A stretch of DNA of 33,317 nucleotides from Clostridiales bacterium UBA7001 (GTDB lineage Bacteria; Bacillota; Clostridia; TANB77; CAG-508): positions 1 to 33,317 of the forward strand of contig DJXP01000054.1 of NCBI GenBank assembly GCA_002449785.1, given 5' to 3'. The first letter of the stretch is position 1. The number at the start of each line of letters is the position of its first letter. Of this stretch, positions 32,110 to 33,317 are shown one piece after another. Under the pieces are notes generated by a model that saw only the letters and a list, made by a program, of their open reading frames with translations, was not told the origin of the DNA and searched no databases. The position numbers and the translations under genes are program-made.

Positions 32110-32898
32110 ATGGATAGTAAAAGAATTGATTTAAAAAAGAGTTTTGTTCAAGTTTATGACTTTGGAGAAATAAAATTACACGCATATCAAACAAGCGATG
32201 TAATGGCTGATGAATGTTTTATTTTAGAAAATGATAGTGAAGTTTTTTTATTAGAATTTCCCTCTTTCTATGAAGATATGGAAGAATTTAAAAATTATAT
32301 TTTAGGTTTGAATAAAAAAGTTATTGCAAAAGTATTTTCAAATCACCCAAGTGGAGGAAATGAATTTAAAGATGTTAAATCTTACGCTTCAAGAGGAACT
32401 ATAAAATCAATGCAAGAAGGAGAAATATTCCATATTGTAGAAGGGTTTAAAACTGCTTTTAATGGTAGCTTTGCAAGTGAATTTCACGAAATTACAGATA
32501 TATTAGAAGAATCAAAAGTAAAAATTGGTGGATTTGATTTAGAAATAACATATCACGATGAAGATGTTGAAATTGTATTTCCACAAATAAATAGTGTATA
32601 TACTCATATGTTAGGACACGAATGTCATTCAATTTTACCAAGCAAAGAAGCAATAGATGGATTTATTCATCAATTAGAAGGATATTTAGAAAAAGGATAT
32701 GAACTTATTTTAACAAGTCATCATACACCAGAGAATTTAGAAGATGTAAAAACTAAAATTGATTATTTAAAAAATGTAAAACAAATTGCTAATGAATCTA
32801 ACACAAAAGAAGAATTTATCAAAAATGTAAAAGAAAAATATAGTGATTATAAATGTGAAAATTATTTAGAAATGACAGCAAATAGCCTATTTGCATAA
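32110..32898 (+). CDS. Metallo-beta-lactamase-fold protein with degenerate metal site
   Basis: A 262-residue protein that resembles the MBL superfamily in layout: LHAYQTSDVMADECFILEND, then EVFLLEFPSF, an Ala-Lys-Val-Phe strand leading into SNHPSGGNEF, and later THMLGHECHSILPSK and LILTSHHTPEN. The usual H-x-H-x-D-H motif is replaced by S-N-H-P-S-G-G-N-E, so classic two-metal hydrolysis is unlikely. TATGGAGG precedes the ATG. CAC makes up about half of its His codons, whereas secA and uvrA use almost only CAT, which suggests a different origin. It is followed by an HxlR-type regulator and another gene, probably as one acquired unit. Role unknown. Confidence 0.7.
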   Translation: MDSKRIDLKKSFVQVYDFGEIKLHAYQTSDVMADECFILENDSEVFLLEFPSFYEDMEEFKNYILGLNKKVIAKVFSNHPSGGNEFKDVKSYASRGTIKSMQEGEIFHIVEGFKTAFNGSFASEFHEITDILEESKVKIGGFDLEITYHDEDVEIVFPQINSVYTHMLGHECHSILPSKEAIDGFIHQLEGYLEKGYELILTSHHTPENLEDVKTKIDYLKNVKQIANESNTKEEFIKNVKEKYSDYKCENYLEMTANSLFA

Positions 32899-32904
32899 AT
32901 CATT

Positions 32905-32922
32905 AGGTGGAATATTCCACCT
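32905..32922. promoter_or_regulatory. Perfect 18-bp palindrome between the MBL-fold gene and the HxlR gene
   Basis: AGGTGGAATATTCCACCT reads the same on both strands. No T-run follows, so it is a poor terminator. Its place 68 bp before the regulator start suits an operator, possibly of the HxlR-type protein itself; this is inference. Confidence 0.5.
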
Positions 32923-32989
32923 TAATATTTTAAATTTATAACTTTATTTTTGCTAGTTACTTTCTAAAAGGAATATGGGGGAATATAGA

Positions 32990-33304
32990 ATGAAAAAGTT
33001 ATATACAAAATGTCCTGTTGAATATACAGTTAGCATTATTTCAGATAAGTGGAAAGTTTTGATAATTAGAGATCTATTAGAAAAAGAAAAAAGATATAGT
33101 GAACTTATGAAAAGTGTTGTAGGAATTTCTGATAAAGTTCTAGCAAAGAATTTAAGAGAATTAGAACAAGATGGAATTATAAATAGAAAAGTATATGCAG
33201 TTGTTCCACCAAAAGTTGAGTATTCTTTAACAGAAAAAGGACAAGAATTAAAACAAATATTAAAAGAGATGGAAAAGTTCGGCTTAAAATATAGGGAGGA
33301 ATAA
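32990..33304 (+). CDS. HxlR-family winged-helix transcriptional regulator
   Basis: A 104-residue MarR-like helix-turn-helix protein of the HxlR group. CPVEYTVSIISDKWKVLII is the family's first block (Cys, then G/S-x-K-W-K), RYSELMKSVVGISDKVLAKN gives the recognition helix region, and LEQDGIINRKVYAVVPPKVEYSLT the wing. The Cys near the N-terminus is redox- or aldehyde-sensing in YodB/HypR-type members; here the same position is Cys. I use ATG 32990 since GGGGGA lies 7 nt before it; the earlier in-frame ATG at 32975 has a ribosome site only 3 nt away. It probably controls its neighbours on either side. Confidence 0.9.
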   Translation: MKKLYTKCPVEYTVSIISDKWKVLIIRDLLEKEKRYSELMKSVVGISDKVLAKNLRELEQDGIINRKVYAVVPPKVEYSLTEKGQELKQILKEMEKFGLKYREE

Positions 33305-33306
33305 TA

Positions 33307-33317
33307 ATGTCAGTAAA
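33307..33317 (+). CDS. Start of a further gene (right end outside window)
   Basis: ATG at 33307 follows AGGAGGA at a suitable distance and lies 2 nt after the HxlR stop, so it is likely co-transcribed. Only MSV and part of a fourth codon are visible, so no product can be named. Confidence 0.5.

Noticed and set aside
1..33317. CRISPR arrays, tRNA and rRNA genes
   Set aside because: No regularly spaced repeats of CRISPR type were found, and no tRNA cloverleaf or rRNA-like GC-rich conserved stretch was recognised by reading both strands.

Overview
The window is very AT-rich, uses strong GGAGG-type ribosome binding sites and TTGACA/TATAAT-like promoters, and carries Firmicutes-type housekeeping genes (mutL, pepC, uvrB, uvrA, secA with a zinc-binding tail). 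This points to a low-GC member of the Clostridia, probably host-associated. That placement is inferred from gene content and style; no rRNA is present.

Layout: 1-2628 holds the 3' end of mutL, a ZIP metal transporter and the bleomycin-hydrolase-type peptidase pepC, followed by a convergent tspO. 3359-13598 is a tight seven-gene, one-strand cluster: a BtaA-like 3-amino-3-carboxypropyl transferase (DUF3419), a CTP-dependent lipid/polyprenol kinase with an extra membrane half, a GNAT acyltransferase, an OleC-like adenylating enzyme, a UbiA prenyltransferase, a rifampin-phosphotransferase-like dikinase, and an acyl-activating enzyme fused to an acyl carrier protein. Taken together they look like a pathway for an unusual membrane lipid or lipid-linked metabolite. 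I do not know a described pathway with this set, and it is my lead candidate for an undescribed system.

13650-24333 is the uvr region, which has been rearranged twice. A dead 5' copy of uvrB, with its leader, sits 1.87 kb upstream of the intact uvrB, and a membrane-anchored lipoprotein-like gene lies between them. Between uvrB and uvrA lies a five-gene cassette with two HipA/CtkA-like kinases and three small proteins. The second kinase appears to start out of frame with its only good start codon. uvrA carries a palindromic repeat in its leader.

24422-29649 contains a tiny antisense peptide gene, a cytidylate-kinase-like protein, an Asn-rich protein with a possible sporulation-type promoter, a membrane-anchored DUF1980/YcgQ-like protein, and secA. 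29650-31842 is a mobile-element module (tyrosine recombinase, TnpV and a small helical protein). It is preceded by six 9-bp arm-type sites in helical phase and by a start-stop mini-ORF. 31843-33317 holds a degenerate metallo-beta-lactamase-fold protein with foreign-looking codon use, an HxlR-family regulator and the first codons of a further gene.

Three related palindromic (REP/MITE-like) elements are scattered at 366-432, 2632-2697 and 21401-21490. One forms the end of mutL, and one has a second hairpin inserted within it. No RNA genes or CRISPR arrays were seen.
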